NCBI GenBank assembly: GCA_963638365.1
Contig: CAVHRK010000068.1
Coordinates: forward strand, 1-64,000
Origin: Suilimivivens sp963638365
Lineage (GTDB): Bacteria > Bacillota > Clostridia > Lachnospirales > Lachnospiraceae
DNA: 64,000 bases
Direction of reading: 5' to 3'
Shown here: one piece after another, positions 34,257-43,769 of the stretch
Numbering within the stretch: the first letter of the stretch is position 1
How the letters are laid out: each line of letters begins with the position of its first letter
Program-made: the position numbers and the translations under genes
The notes under the pieces: generated by a model
What the model saw: the letters and a program-made list of their open reading frames with translations, nothing else
The model's database searches: none
Told to the model about the DNA's origin: nothing

Positions 34257-36734
34257 TTATGCAATATCAAATACACTTCTGCATTTCAGGTTTTTAGGGG
34301 TCCCTTCGATGATTTCTACCGTATATTCACCGGCATCCATATCAAAATAATTATCGGAGAAACGGACATCGCTGCTCTCGTCATACAACTCTACATTTTT
34401 CGCATAAGCATCGGCTGTTACGGTGATCCTGCTGCCCTCCTGCTTTAAGCGAAGATGCGGGTTCTTGAAGTAATAATGCTTCGGTGCCGTAAACAGACAG
34501 GTGTTTTCGGATACCACCTTTCCATCCACGGTAAAGCTGTAGGTCATATGAATTTCTCTTTCGTCATATGAGCTGAAATCCTGTTTTTCAAGCCATACGC
34601 CATCCAGGGACGGTACCGTCACGGTCTCTTCTCCGCTTTTAAGTACCTTACTTTCCGAATCCCGCAGCGTCCACTTCACGATACCGGTAACCACTTCAAA
34701 GGTTTCGTTTGCCACATGAAGCGTACCGCTCTTCTCAATCGGCTTCGGCTCTGCAATACAATACGGACGCTCGCTCAGTTCCCCGATCTCCTCACAGGAA
34801 ATCAATACCGGCGCGAACATCTTACGCTCTGCATAGTGCAGGGCTTTCCATCTGCCATAGTAATCAATGCTTGCCCAGGATGCTACCGGCCAGATATCAT
34901 TTAACTGCCATACCACAGCGCCCATGCATCTGCCACGATATCTCCGGAAATGCTCTACGCCATAACGGATCGCATCTGCCTGTAAAAGCTGGGATGCATA
35001 TAACAGATGGGCAAAATCCTTCGGGTAAAGATACGTTGCGGAAAGGTATTTCAGGATCTTACCGTTGGCAGCTGTATTTCTCTGATGCATCTCCATGACT
35101 CTGGAGAAAATATTCCGGTCCTCCGGAAGGGTAAAGCTCTCTACCGTCTTAAGGCTTGGGAAGGACTGGAAGCCAAACTCGGAAAGGTAACGGAAACGAT
35201 ACTTCCGGTAATCGGTAAACGGCTTCTCTCCATGCCAGACATCCCAGTAATGGGCATCTCCTCTTGCCTCATCCCACGGATTATCATAGCTTCCGCCTGA
35301 AGACGGGGAAGACGGCCAGTAGAAGGTTGCCGGATCCTCTGCCTTACAGATCTTCGGGATAATGTATTCATAAATCTTCGTATAGTCTGCTTTCTGCTTC
35401 GCTGTCGTAAGCCAGGTACCATCCAGTACCTGGGTTTCCATCTCATTATTGCCGCACCACAGGGCAAGGCAGGCATGATGACGGATTCTGCGGACATTCT
35501 CAATCGTCTCTGCAATGATATTGCGTTCAAATTCATCATCCAGTTCATACGATGCGCAGGCATACATGAAATCCTGCCATACGATCAGTCCCAGTTCATC
35601 ACACAGGTCAAAGAAGAAGTCCTCCGGATAATAACCGCCGCCCCAGACGCGGATACAGTTGTGATTCGCCCATACTGCAGCCTTTAACAGCTTCTCAGTT
35701 CTCTCTTTCGTCACTCTGGACAACAGATTGTCTTCCGGAATGTAATCCGCACCCATGGCAAAGATCTTCACACCGTTTACTTCATGGGCAAAGCAGTTGC
35801 CCCATTCATCTTTATCCGTATTTACCGTAATGGTACGCAGACCGATTCTCCGTTTCCAGGAATCCAGTACCTTTCCATCCTCGGAAAGGAGATTCACCTC
35901 CACCTGATAAAGCGGCTGATCACCATAGCCATGCGGCCACCAGAGCTTCGGATCCGTGATGGCGATGCGGAACTGCTCTTCTGCTCCTTCGCCACGCTCC
36001 TTGTATTCATACGTTTTTCCATCAGGAGAAGTTACCTGAATGGCAAGGGTTCCCTCCGGCTGATCGGTAAAGGTCTCTACGGCAATGTCAAAATCCAATG
36101 TTACCGAAACCTCTTCATGGATCTGTGTTATGTAAACTGATTCAATACGGCTCTTTTCCACGCCGACTAACGATACCTTCCGGTAAATTCCTGCGTCCGG
36201 CACACGCGGGCCCCAGTCCCAGCCGAACATGCAGTGCGCCTTACGAAGATGAGGAAATCCCTCCATCGCCTCATGGGCGCCCCCGGTATACACCTTTGCA
36301 TTCTCTTCTTTAATATATTGCGTCGGGGAGTGAAGAATAACCTGTAATTCATTCGTTCCTTCCTTTAAAAGATCTCCATCCAGAAGATCATACTCCCAGC
36401 TGCGGTGCATGTTGTAAGCACTGCCAAGCAATTGCCGGTTTACATAAATATCCGCAAGTGTATCAATTCCATCAAACTTTAAGAACAGTCCATCCATGGA
36501 AAACCACTCTGGTTCCACCTCAAACTCTGTGGTATAACAGAAATCATTGTCCATAATGGGAAGCGTCTTTAATTCCTTGTCACGATAATATGGATCCTCG
36601 ATTTTCCCCTCGGTAAGAAGGGTCGCATAAACCGATCCCGGAACCTCTGCCGGCAGCCCCCCTTCTCCTGCGAGTGCTGCATCTTTTCCCAGAATCTTTA
36701 AATTCCATGTACCATTTAATAATTTTGTTTTCAT
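34257..36734 (-). CDS. GH2 beta-mannosidase
   Basis: The 825-residue GH2 enzyme has an N-terminal sugar-binding domain, an Ig-like domain and a barrel with the mannosidase marks: CMFGWDWGPRVPDAGI (168-183), acid/base E431 in WCGNNEME and nucleophile E519 in LSEFGFQSFP. It lacks a signal peptide, so it releases mannose from imported beta-mannosides or N-glycan fragments. The start at 36734 is preferred over an ATG two codons upstream, which would leave no space after AGGAG. Confidence 0.92.
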   Translation of the reverse strand: MKTKLLNGTWNLKILGKDAALAGEGGLPAEVPGSVYATLLTEGKIEDPYYRDKELKTLPIMDNDFCYTTEFEVEPEWFSMDGLFLKFDGIDTLADIYVNRQLLGSAYNMHRSWEYDLLDGDLLKEGTNELQVILHSPTQYIKEENAKVYTGGAHEAMEGFPHLRKAHCMFGWDWGPRVPDAGIYRKVSLVGVEKSRIESVYITQIHEEVSVTLDFDIAVETFTDQPEGTLAIQVTSPDGKTYEYKERGEGAEEQFRIAITDPKLWWPHGYGDQPLYQVEVNLLSEDGKVLDSWKRRIGLRTITVNTDKDEWGNCFAHEVNGVKIFAMGADYIPEDNLLSRVTKERTEKLLKAAVWANHNCIRVWGGGYYPEDFFFDLCDELGLIVWQDFMYACASYELDDEFERNIIAETIENVRRIRHHACLALWCGNNEMETQVLDGTWLTTAKQKADYTKIYEYIIPKICKAEDPATFYWPSSPSSGGSYDNPWDEARGDAHYWDVWHGEKPFTDYRKYRFRYLSEFGFQSFPSLKTVESFTLPEDRNIFSRVMEMHQRNTAANGKILKYLSATYLYPKDFAHLLYASQLLQADAIRYGVEHFRRYRGRCMGAVVWQLNDIWPVASWASIDYYGRWKALHYAERKMFAPVLISCEEIGELSERPYCIAEPKPIEKSGTLHVANETFEVVTGIVKWTLRDSESKVLKSGEETVTVPSLDGVWLEKQDFSSYDEREIHMTYSFTVDGKVVSENTCLFTAPKHYYFKNPHLRLKQEGSRITVTADAYAKNVELYDESSDVRFSDNYFDMDAGEYTVEIIEGTPKNLKCRSVFDIA

Positions 36735-36784
36735 CTGCATCTCCTACGCTGTTTTTTATTCTCTTATTTGCATATCTATGATAT

Positions 36785-36842
36785 AATGTAACTATTCAGA
36801 GCCAGATGTTGTATAGCGAATGTGGTGCTGAATAGTTACATT
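36785..36842. repeat. Intergenic repeat, copy A (short form)
   Basis: AATGTAACTATTCAG (36785-36799) and its exact complement CTGAATAGTTACATT (36828-36842) flank 28 bp (AGCCAGATG...GTGGTG). These ends match the ends of the longer elements at 43290-43550, 51165-51300 and 56761-56908. This copy has lost, or never had, the internal hairpins. It lies between divergent genes. Confidence 0.75.
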
Positions 36843-36909
36843 TCATAGAATAGCAAATGCATTCGTTTCTATGCGTTAAGTCTATCATAAAACCACAAAG
36901 GAGTCCATC

Positions 36910-37179
36910 ATGAAACAAAAAGGAAAACGAATTGCCGCACTGATCTGTGTGGTCTTACTTGTACTGCTTTATGTTGCCACTTTAGTCGTGTCACTACTCG
37001 ATTTTGAAGGCTCTGACCAGTTGTTTGCATCCTGTATTGTGGCCACGATTGTTCTGCCCATTCTTCTGTGGGTTTACATCTGGCTGTATGGTAAAATAAC
37101 CCGGAAGGATACCATTGCAGACCTGCATCACGGTCAAAGGAATGATCTTCCGAACGCATCTGAAGATCATCCTGAATAA
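36910..37179 (+). CDS. Small two-helix membrane protein
   Basis: The 89-residue protein has two hydrophobic segments (about 8-29 and 40-60), a short outside loop (DFEGSDQLFAS) and a polar tail ending in SEDHPE. AAAGGAG is 8 nt before the ATG, and a strong terminator follows, so it is a self-contained gene. No family is recognised. Confidence 0.7.
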   Translation: MKQKGKRIAALICVVLLVLLYVATLVVSLLDFEGSDQLFASCIVATIVLPILLWVYIWLYGKITRKDTIADLHHGQRNDLPNASEDHPE

Positions 37180-37203
37180 AGTATTCATCCATTTCATTAT
37201 ATA

Positions 37204-37253
37204 AGAGAAGCAGAAACCGGAAATCATCTTTCCAATTTCTGCTTCTCTTTATT
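37204..37253. terminator. Bidirectional terminator
   Basis: A perfect 13-bp stem (AGAGAAGCAGAAA, 37204-37216, with TTTCTGCTTCTCT, 37236-37248) separates the small plus-strand gene from the convergent degV gene. The plus side continues TTATTTTT. Confidence 0.8.
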
Positions 37254-37311
37254 TTTATCACTTTTGAATACTGCTTATCTATGTGCTTCTGCTCTATGCG
37301 CAATTTTGGTC

Positions 37312-38199
37312 TTAATCCACACGTTCCTTGCCCCAGAAGAATAACGCTACCGTGCCCGGACCGGTGTGACTTCCGATTGTTGTTCCGATCCAGTTGATCT
37401 GTACCGGCTCCTTTAAGTTCGGGAAATTCTTTTCTACGAGATCTGCAACAGCTCTTGCATCCTCATAGCATGCAGACTGGGAAATATAGCACTTTCCATC
37501 ATAAGCAGTACTACCCTCTGCATTCTCGATCATCTTATCTACAATCGTCTGAATAACCTTTTTCTTCGTACGGATCTTGAATCTTGGAATCAATCTTCCT
37601 AAATTATCCATATTCAGTAACGGACAGATATTCAGCAATCCGCCAATGAATCCGGCTGTCTTGGTAACACGGCCGCCCTTGATATAGAAGGTTAAATCAG
37701 TAGAGAAAAACCAGTGATGCATTCTTAACTTATTGGCTTCTACCCACTCATGAAGTTCGTCAATACTCTTGCCCGCATCTCTCATATCCGCAAGGGTGTC
37801 CATAATCAGACCATAACCGGAGGAAGCCCCCAATGAATCTACTATATAGAGCTTACGATCCGGATATTTTTCTTCCAGATTCTGCTTGGCAACCATTGCA
37901 GAGTTCACACTTCCGGAAATTCCGGAGGATAAAGTAAGATGCAGGATATCCTTACCTTCCTTTAAAATACTTTCGAAATACTGCTCATATTCTTCTGCAT
38001 TTACCTGAGAAGTCCTGGTATCTGCCCCATTTTCCATGGCTTTATAAAAGTCCTCAAAATTCATGGACTGTCCCAAATCGTCCGCATACTGCTTTCCACC
38101 TAATTCATAGTGAAAGCAGATGTAATGAATGTCTCTCTGTTCCATATGATCTTTTGACAAATCTGCCGTGGAACAACAGCTTAATACATAATCACTCAT
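37312..38199 (-). CDS. DegV family fatty acid-binding protein
   Basis: The 295-residue protein has the DegV layout: an early CCSTADLS, TRTSQVNAEEY (the T-S-x-P/V region), LTLSSGISGSVNSA that binds the fatty acid carboxylate, and a second domain with IKGGRVTK. DegV/FakB proteins present fatty acids to the FakA kinase for phospholipid synthesis; no fakA is in this window. AGAGG lies before the ATG. It follows purL by 127 bp. Confidence 0.9.
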   Translation of the reverse strand: MSDYVLSCCSTADLSKDHMEQRDIHYICFHYELGGKQYADDLGQSMNFEDFYKAMENGADTRTSQVNAEEYEQYFESILKEGKDILHLTLSSGISGSVNSAMVAKQNLEEKYPDRKLYIVDSLGASSGYGLIMDTLADMRDAGKSIDELHEWVEANKLRMHHWFFSTDLTFYIKGGRVTKTAGFIGGLLNICPLLNMDNLGRLIPRFKIRTKKKVIQTIVDKMIENAEGSTAYDGKCYISQSACYEDARAVADLVEKNFPNLKEPVQINWIGTTIGSHTGPGTVALFFWGKERVD

Positions 38200-38326
38200 G
38201 CTATTAACCTCTCTTATCCATTTATTATTACATTATACTACAATCCGGCAATATATTCAATCATATGTAGTAACCATAACCACTTATTCTCACACATTTA
38301 TTTAAAATGCTAGTTTCCATTTACAA

Positions 38327-41300
38327 CTATTTGAAATAAGCAACCCCGGATTCAAAAATCTTCATATCCTGTTCGCCGTAAATATTCACTGCGACGCCCT
38401 TATCACGACGCTCTGCATGAACCATCTTACCAAAGCATCTGCCATCCGGAGAGGTAATACCTTCAATGGATGCATAGGAACCATTGATGTTCCACTCTTC
38501 ATCCATGGAAACCTTTCCATCAGGATCACAGTACTGGGTTGCCACCTGACCGTTTGCAAACAGCTTGTCAATCCATTCCCTCGGTGCTACGAAACGTCCC
38601 TCTCCGTGGGAAGCCGGACAACAATAGGTTGCTCCAAGCTCTGCTTCCTGTAACCAGGGAGACTTGTCGGAAACGACCTTCATATACGCCATCTTGGAGA
38701 TATGACGGTTAATGGTATTAAAGGTCAGTGTCGGGGAATCTGCCGTCTGTCCGCAGATCTCGCCATAAGGAACCAGACCTAATTTAATGAGTGCCTGGAA
38801 TCCGTTACAGATACCAAGAGCCAGACCATCTCTTTCGTTCAGAAGCTTCTGGACAGCTTCCTTCATCTTCTCATTCCGGAATGCGGTTGCAAAGAACTTC
38901 GCACTTCCATCCGGTTCATCACCTGCGGAGAATCCACCGGGGAACATGATGATCTGTGCCTTTGCAATGTCCTTTTCATAAGCTTCTACCGAATCACGGA
39001 TGTCCTGTGCAGACTGGTTTTTAAACACTCTGGTAATAACGTCTGCACCGGCACGCTTAAATGCCTTTGCGCTGTCATATTCACAGTTCGTTCCGGGGAA
39101 TACCGGAATAAATACGGTAGGACGAGCTACCTTGTTCTTACATACATAAACGGAATCGGCACGGTAAATCGGGGATTCCACTTCTTCTTTACCCTTATGC
39201 GCCTTGGTCGGGAATACCTTTTCAAGCTTTGATTCCCACGCATCCAGTGCTTCTTCCATCGTAATCTTCATATCTCCATAGGAAAATGCAGGTTCTTTCG
39301 TCACGGTTGCCACGATACGGAAATTCAGATCCTCAGTCTCTTCCCTGCTGTCGCAGAGCTCCTTTAACTTTTCTGCATCTTCGGCATTCATTTCAATCAC
39401 CAGATCACCGAGGCTGTTTTCAAACAGCTCTCTCTCTTTCAGGGTATCTGCAAATGCTACACCCAACTGATTACCAAAGGCCATCTTGGAAACGCCTGCG
39501 GCAAGACCCTTGGCATCCAGTACATAAGCGGCCTTTACCCTGCCATCCCAGATCAACCGGGAGATAAATGCGAAGGTTCTCATTGCATGATCATAAATCG
39601 GAATATCATATTCGTCACGGTCGAACCAGAACTGAACCAGTTTGTCTCCTGCTTCCTTAAGCTCTGGTGTCATCATATGCTTTCCTTCTGCCACATCGAC
39701 CGCAAAGGAAACCAATGTCGGAGGTACATCAATTTCATTGAACGTACCGGACATACTGTCTTTACCGCCAATGGACGGAAGTCCGAATCCAAGCTGTGCA
39801 TCGTATGCGCCGAGCAGTGCCGCAAAAGGCTGGCTCCAGCGTTCCGGATCGGAAGTCATTCTGCGGAAGTATTCCTGGAAAGTGAAACGTACCTTATGGA
39901 AATCACCACCTCCTGCTACAATCTTCGCAAGGGATTCCGTCACTGCATAAACAGCTCCGTGATACGGGCTCCAGGAGGATAAGTACGGATCAAATCCATA
40001 GCTCATCATGGTTACGGTATCGGTCTTTCCTTTTAATACCGGAAGCTTTGCAACCATGCTCTGGGTCTCGGTCAACTGATATTTACCACCATAAGGCATC
40101 AGCACGGAACCTGCCCCAATCGAAGAGTCGAACATCTCCACAAGTCCCTTCTGGGAGCAGACATTCAGATCATTCAGAGTCTTCAGGTAAGCGTCCTTTA
40201 TATCCTCTTTCTCTAAGGCTTCTTCTACTGCCGGAATCGCAATTTTCTTAAAGTAATTATCTTCTTCGGAAGGAATATCCACTTCTACGTTGGTTTCCTG
40301 ATGGGCGCCGTTGGTATCAAGGAACGCTCTCTTTAAGTTTACGATTTCCTTTCCACGCCACTTTAATACCAGTCTCGGATCCTCGGTAACCACTGCTACC
40401 GGAACAGCTTCGAGGTTTTCCTCTGCTGCATAGGCAAGAAACTGGTCTACATCCTTCGGATCCACAACCACTGCCATACGCTCCTGGGACTCGGAAATGG
40501 CAAGTTCTGTTCCATCCAGTCCCGCATATTTCTTCGGAACCTTATCAAGATCCACGGTAAGTCCATCGGCAAGCTCTCCGATTGCCACGGAAACCCCACC
40601 TGCACCAAAGTCATTACACTTCTTAATCAGTCTGCTGACTTCTCCACGGCGGAATAATCTCTGAATCTTTCTTTCGGTAGGCGCATTACCCTTCTGTACC
40701 TCTGCGCCACAGGTTTCAATGGAGCTTTCGGTATGTACCTTGGAGGATCCTGTTGCACCGCCACAACCATCACGTCCGGTTCTTCCACCTAACAGAATGA
40801 TGATATCGCCCGGATCGGAATTTTCACGGATCACATTCTTACGCGGAGCGGCCCCCATAACGGCACCGATTTCCATTCTTTTTGCCACATAATTCGGATG
40901 ATATAACTCTTTTACATATCCGGTAGCCAGACCAATCTGGTTACCATAGGAAGAATAACCGCTTGCAGCACCACGGACAAGCTTCTTCTGGGGAAGCTTA
41001 CCCTTTAAGGTATCTGCCACCTGTACGGTCGGATCTGCTGCTCCGGTAATACGCATTGCCTGATAAACGTAGCCGCGTCCGGATAACGGATCACGGATTG
41101 CACCGCCAAGACAGGTTGCAGCGCCACCAAACGGTTCGATTTCGGTCGGATGATTATGGGTTTCGTTCTTAAAAAATACCAGCCACTCTTCGGTTACCGG
41201 TCCATCGCCATAATCCATCTCAACCGGTACTACCACAGAACATGCATTGATCTCATCGGATTCTTCCATATCCTGCAATTTGCCGTCCTTTTTCAGCTTA

Positions 41301-42151
41301 CGCATGGCCATAAGGGCTAAATCCATCAGGCAGACGAATTTATCCTTATGTCCTGCAAAAATTTCTTCTCTCGTATCTAAATAGCTTTCATATGTCGTTT
41401 CTAACGGGGCTCTGTAATATCCGTCCTTGAAAGAAACGTTCTTTAATTCTGTGGAAAACGTGGTATGACGACAATGATCCGACCAGTAGGTATCGAGTAC
41501 ACGGATCTCTGTCATAGACGGATCTCTCTTTTCATCTTCGGCAAAATAACGCTGAATGTGCTGAAAATCCTTAAATGTCATTGCAAGGGAAAGGCTTTCA
41601 TAGAGCTTACGCAGATCCTCTTCTCCCATGCCGGTAAAGCCATCAAAAACTGCCACATCGGCAGGCTCTTCATACTGTGTAATCAGGGTATCCGGCTTTT
41701 CCATGGATACTTCTCTGGAATCGACAGGATTAATACAGTAGGATCGGATGCGGGCAAATTCCTGATCCGTAATATTTCCTGCAATCATGTAGGTGACTGC
41801 GGTACGGATCACAGGTTCCTCATCCTCCTTGAGGAAACGAATACACTGTACGGCAGAATCCGCTCTCTGGTCGAACTGTCCCGGAAGAAATTCCACACTG
41901 AACACTCTGTTTCCGGCCGGAACTTCAATGGTTTCAAGGTAGTAATCATCTACCGGCGGTTCTGAGAACACACAGGAAAGTGCCTGTTCAAAAACGGCAT
42001 CCGAAAGATTCTCCACATCATAGCGAATGAAGATCCGGACACCTGTGACACTCTTAATTCCCAGATAATTCCCAATCTCCTCCTGTAATTCTTTTGCCTT
42101 GACGGCAAATGGTGCTTTCTTTTCCACATAGACGCGCTTTACATTACCCAT
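38327..42151 (-). CDS. purL: Phosphoribosylformylglycinamidine synthase, single chain
   Basis: The 1274-residue enzyme joins the synthase and glutaminase parts of the FGAM synthase in one chain. Visible are the ATP/FGAR-binding region with HNHPTEIEPFGGAATC and RDPLSGRG, a second AIRS-like half, and a C-terminal class I glutaminase (~1020-1274) with catalytic C1115 in ICNGF and H1245/E1247 in MVHAERR. It converts FGAR, glutamine and ATP to FGAM, the fourth step of purine synthesis. GGAGG lies 13 nt before the ATG, a long spacing. The gene follows a tetR gene by 48 bp, away from the purEMND cluster. Confidence 0.95.
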   Translation of the reverse strand: MGNVKRVYVEKKAPFAVKAKELQEEIGNYLGIKSVTGVRIFIRYDVENLSDAVFEQALSCVFSEPPVDDYYLETIEVPAGNRVFSVEFLPGQFDQRADSAVQCIRFLKEDEEPVIRTAVTYMIAGNITDQEFARIRSYCINPVDSREVSMEKPDTLITQYEEPADVAVFDGFTGMGEEDLRKLYESLSLAMTFKDFQHIQRYFAEDEKRDPSMTEIRVLDTYWSDHCRHTTFSTELKNVSFKDGYYRAPLETTYESYLDTREEIFAGHKDKFVCLMDLALMAMRKLKKDGKLQDMEESDEINACSVVVPVEMDYGDGPVTEEWLVFFKNETHNHPTEIEPFGGAATCLGGAIRDPLSGRGYVYQAMRITGAADPTVQVADTLKGKLPQKKLVRGAASGYSSYGNQIGLATGYVKELYHPNYVAKRMEIGAVMGAAPRKNVIRENSDPGDIIILLGGRTGRDGCGGATGSSKVHTESSIETCGAEVQKGNAPTERKIQRLFRRGEVSRLIKKCNDFGAGGVSVAIGELADGLTVDLDKVPKKYAGLDGTELAISESQERMAVVVDPKDVDQFLAYAAEENLEAVPVAVVTEDPRLVLKWRGKEIVNLKRAFLDTNGAHQETNVEVDIPSEEDNYFKKIAIPAVEEALEKEDIKDAYLKTLNDLNVCSQKGLVEMFDSSIGAGSVLMPYGGKYQLTETQSMVAKLPVLKGKTDTVTMMSYGFDPYLSSWSPYHGAVYAVTESLAKIVAGGGDFHKVRFTFQEYFRRMTSDPERWSQPFAALLGAYDAQLGFGLPSIGGKDSMSGTFNEIDVPPTLVSFAVDVAEGKHMMTPELKEAGDKLVQFWFDRDEYDIPIYDHAMRTFAFISRLIWDGRVKAAYVLDAKGLAAGVSKMAFGNQLGVAFADTLKERELFENSLGDLVIEMNAEDAEKLKELCDSREETEDLNFRIVATVTKEPAFSYGDMKITMEEALDAWESKLEKVFPTKAHKGKEEVESPIYRADSVYVCKNKVARPTVFIPVFPGTNCEYDSAKAFKRAGADVITRVFKNQSAQDIRDSVEAYEKDIAKAQIIMFPGGFSAGDEPDGSAKFFATAFRNEKMKEAVQKLLNERDGLALGICNGFQALIKLGLVPYGEICGQTADSPTLTFNTINRHISKMAYMKVVSDKSPWLQEAELGATYCCPASHGEGRFVAPREWIDKLFANGQVATQYCDPDGKVSMDEEWNINGSYASIEGITSPDGRCFGKMVHAERRDKGVAVNIYGEQDMKIFESGVAYFK

Positions 42152-42199
42152 GAAAATTTTTCATCCTCCATAATATACTTAATTATAAAAATTTAGTAA

Positions 42200-42775
42200 C
42201 TATTCCTCTGCGATGAGTCCGCTCATCATGTACATGATCTCCCGATCAATGGCCGCCTCGGTAATTCCCCGTGTTTTCGCAGCCGCCTTAAGGCCCTCTA
42301 AGACATACATCATATTACTTGCTGCTCCATGGGGATCTTCACAATAAAATTCCCCATTTTCCACGCCCTCCGAAATCAGCTTTTCTAAAATAAACAATGC
42401 AATATCAAATTGCTTCTTAATATAATTCTGTTTCGGGGCTACCTTATTTTCAAAATAGTATTCATAAATGGCAACGGTCAGTGAGTTCTTTTTGCTTAAA
42501 AGTTCTCTCTTCTGTTCTTTCAGAAACAATGCCAGTACATCCGCAGCCGTTGCATCTTCAGGGATTCCCTCTCCAAAGGATTCTTCTTCCTCCTGCTTAA
42601 GGAGCTCTTCAAAGATCTCTGATGTGCTTGAAAAATAAAGATACAAACCGCCGCGGCTGATCTCACAGGCATCCACAATATCCTTCATCGTCACCTGTTT
42701 GTATCCTTTTTCCTGAAAGACCTTTCTGGCCGTATCCAGGATGTACTTCTTCTTCTGAACCGATTTATCACTCAT
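42200..42775 (-). CDS. TetR/AcrR-family regulator upstream of purL
   Basis: The 191-residue protein has the TetR HTH (about 12-55: GYKQVTMKDIVDACEISRGGLYLYFSS) and a helical C-terminal domain. It lies between a hypothetical gene and purL in the same direction with short gaps, so the three are likely one transcript. A TetR regulator in front of purL is unusual. Its ligand is unknown, and a dyad that could be its operator is at 43706-43725. Confidence 0.88.
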   Translation of the reverse strand: MSDKSVQKKKYILDTARKVFQEKGYKQVTMKDIVDACEISRGGLYLYFSSTSEIFEELLKQEEEESFGEGIPEDATAADVLALFLKEQKRELLSKKNSLTVAIYEYYFENKVAPKQNYIKKQFDIALFILEKLISEGVENGEFYCEDPHGAASNMMYVLEGLKAAAKTRGITEAAIDREIMYMMSGLIAEE

Positions 42776-42795
42776 TGCCTATATCCCCCATATAT

Positions 42796-43254
42796 TTATG
42801 CCAGTGGTGCATCCCAGACATTTAATACTTCCTTAAGCTTCTGAAGGCATTTTAAGAATGTGCCGTTCTCTACCGCTTCCGACCACATCATGCCCTTCGT
42901 CATGCCGCCAAGAACGTATTTCGCCATAATTGCATAGATCAGCTCAATATCCCTAAACTCCACACGGTCCAAGACTCTCATTTCATCCTCATGCGTCCTT
43001 ATCCCGTTTCTTGACAATGCATATACATAGTTCCGGTCCACAAGGCCTGTCCGCTGCACTTCCTTTACAAAGGAAAGCAACGTACTTTCATATACAGGGA
43101 TCGCTACCGAATTCGTATTCTGCTCACCATGATATAACTGGTAATTCTTCTGTCCCTTCTTCTGTTCAAAATAAGGAATATATCGTAAGAGACTCTGACT
43201 GATATCACGATATTTCTTCATCAGTTCCTCAAGATATTCGTTTTCATTCTCCAT
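42796..43254 (-). CDS. Hypothetical protein (possibly DUF6508-like)
   Basis: The 152-residue soluble protein has the stretches LLRYIPYFEQKKG near residue 25, PVYESTLLSFVKEV and, near the C-terminus, MMWSEAVENGTFLKCLQKL. The last recalls DUF6508-type proteins, but I am unsure. The start at 43254 is an ATG after GGGGAAGG; a TTG six codons upstream lacks a site. It begins the leftward unit with tetR and purL. Confidence 0.6.
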   Translation of the reverse strand: MENENEYLEELMKKYRDISQSLLRYIPYFEQKKGQKNYQLYHGEQNTNSVAIPVYESTLLSFVKEVQRTGLVDRNYVYALSRNGIRTHEDEMRVLDRVEFRDIELIYAIMAKYVLGGMTKGMMWSEAVENGTFLKCLQKLKEVLNVWDAPLA

Positions 43255-43289
43255 AAACTGTACCTTCCCCAAACTCTCCCTAATAATAA

Positions 43290-43550
43290 AATGTAACTTT
43301 TGCTCTGATAGCTACGATGCAACTATTCAGAACCACATTCGCAAAGTTCCCGCTTCGCAGTAACTTTTGCTCAGCTGTTTCTGGCAACTACGATGTAACT
43401 ATTCAGACACTACATTCGCAAAGTTCCCGCTTCGCAACAACTTTTGCTCATGTAGTTACTTCGCCATATAAAGTTTGTCAAATGTCCATCCGAATGCAAG
43501 CATTCGACGGACATTTAACAAGCTTTGCATGGCTCTGAATAGTTACATCT
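43290..43550. repeat. Intergenic repeat, copy B (full copy plus tandem 5' units)
   Basis: A full element runs from GTAACTATTCAGA (about 43395) to TCTGAATAGTTAC (ends 43547). In front of it, its 5' part is repeated (GATGCAACTATTCAG at 43316, GATGTAACTATTCAG at 43392; period 76 bp), with a third partial unit near 43292. Internal hairpins are GCAAAGTT/AACTTTTGC and a long one capped by GAATGC-AA-GCATTC. The conserved GTTACTTCGCCATATAAA lies between them. The element sits in the leader of the leftward 43254 gene. Confidence 0.8.
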
Positions 43551-43579
43551 TATCATAAATCAGGCGGAAAACAAATATA

Positions 43580-43608
43580 ATTTTACATAGTTGGTAAAGG
43601 ATTGTCGA
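43580..43608 (-). promoter_or_regulatory. Leftward promoter for the 43254-tetR-purL unit
   Basis: TCGACA (43603-43608) and TAAAAT (43580-43585) on the minus strand, each 5 of 6 to consensus, are 17 bp apart. The transcript would carry repeat copy B in its leader. Confidence 0.5.
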
Positions 43609-43643
43609 AAAGAATTGTCTTTCTTTGCGAATAAGCGAATATA

Positions 43644-43672
43644 TTGTCATTTACAGTCAATATAATTATAGA
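43644..43672 (+). promoter_or_regulatory. Rightward promoter in the gene-free stretch
   Basis: TTGTCA (43644-43649) and TATAGA (43667-43672) are 17 bp apart. The 12-bp TCAATATAATTA occurs both in this promoter (43657) and 31 bp downstream. Confidence 0.45.
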
Positions 43673-43705
43673 AATTCCACGAAAATATCAATATAATTAC
43701 AAATG

Positions 43706-43725
43706 TACCGATCGAGAGGTCGGTA
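43706..43725. promoter_or_regulatory. TetR-type dyad TACCGA-N8-TCGGTA
   Basis: Perfect 6-bp arms around 8 bp. The ACCGA/TCGGT arms resemble operators of TetR-family proteins. The nearest TetR gene is at 42200. Confidence 0.4.
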
Positions 43726-43769
43726 AGGCTAATTAGCAATTCCGGAAAAATTCCCCTTTTACACAAACG

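Noticed and set aside
42144..42164. Six-codon leader frame (MKNFHG) overlapping the purL start
   Set aside because: Its ATG directly abuts GGAGG with no spacing, so it is unlikely to be translated. GGAGG can serve purL itself at a long spacing.
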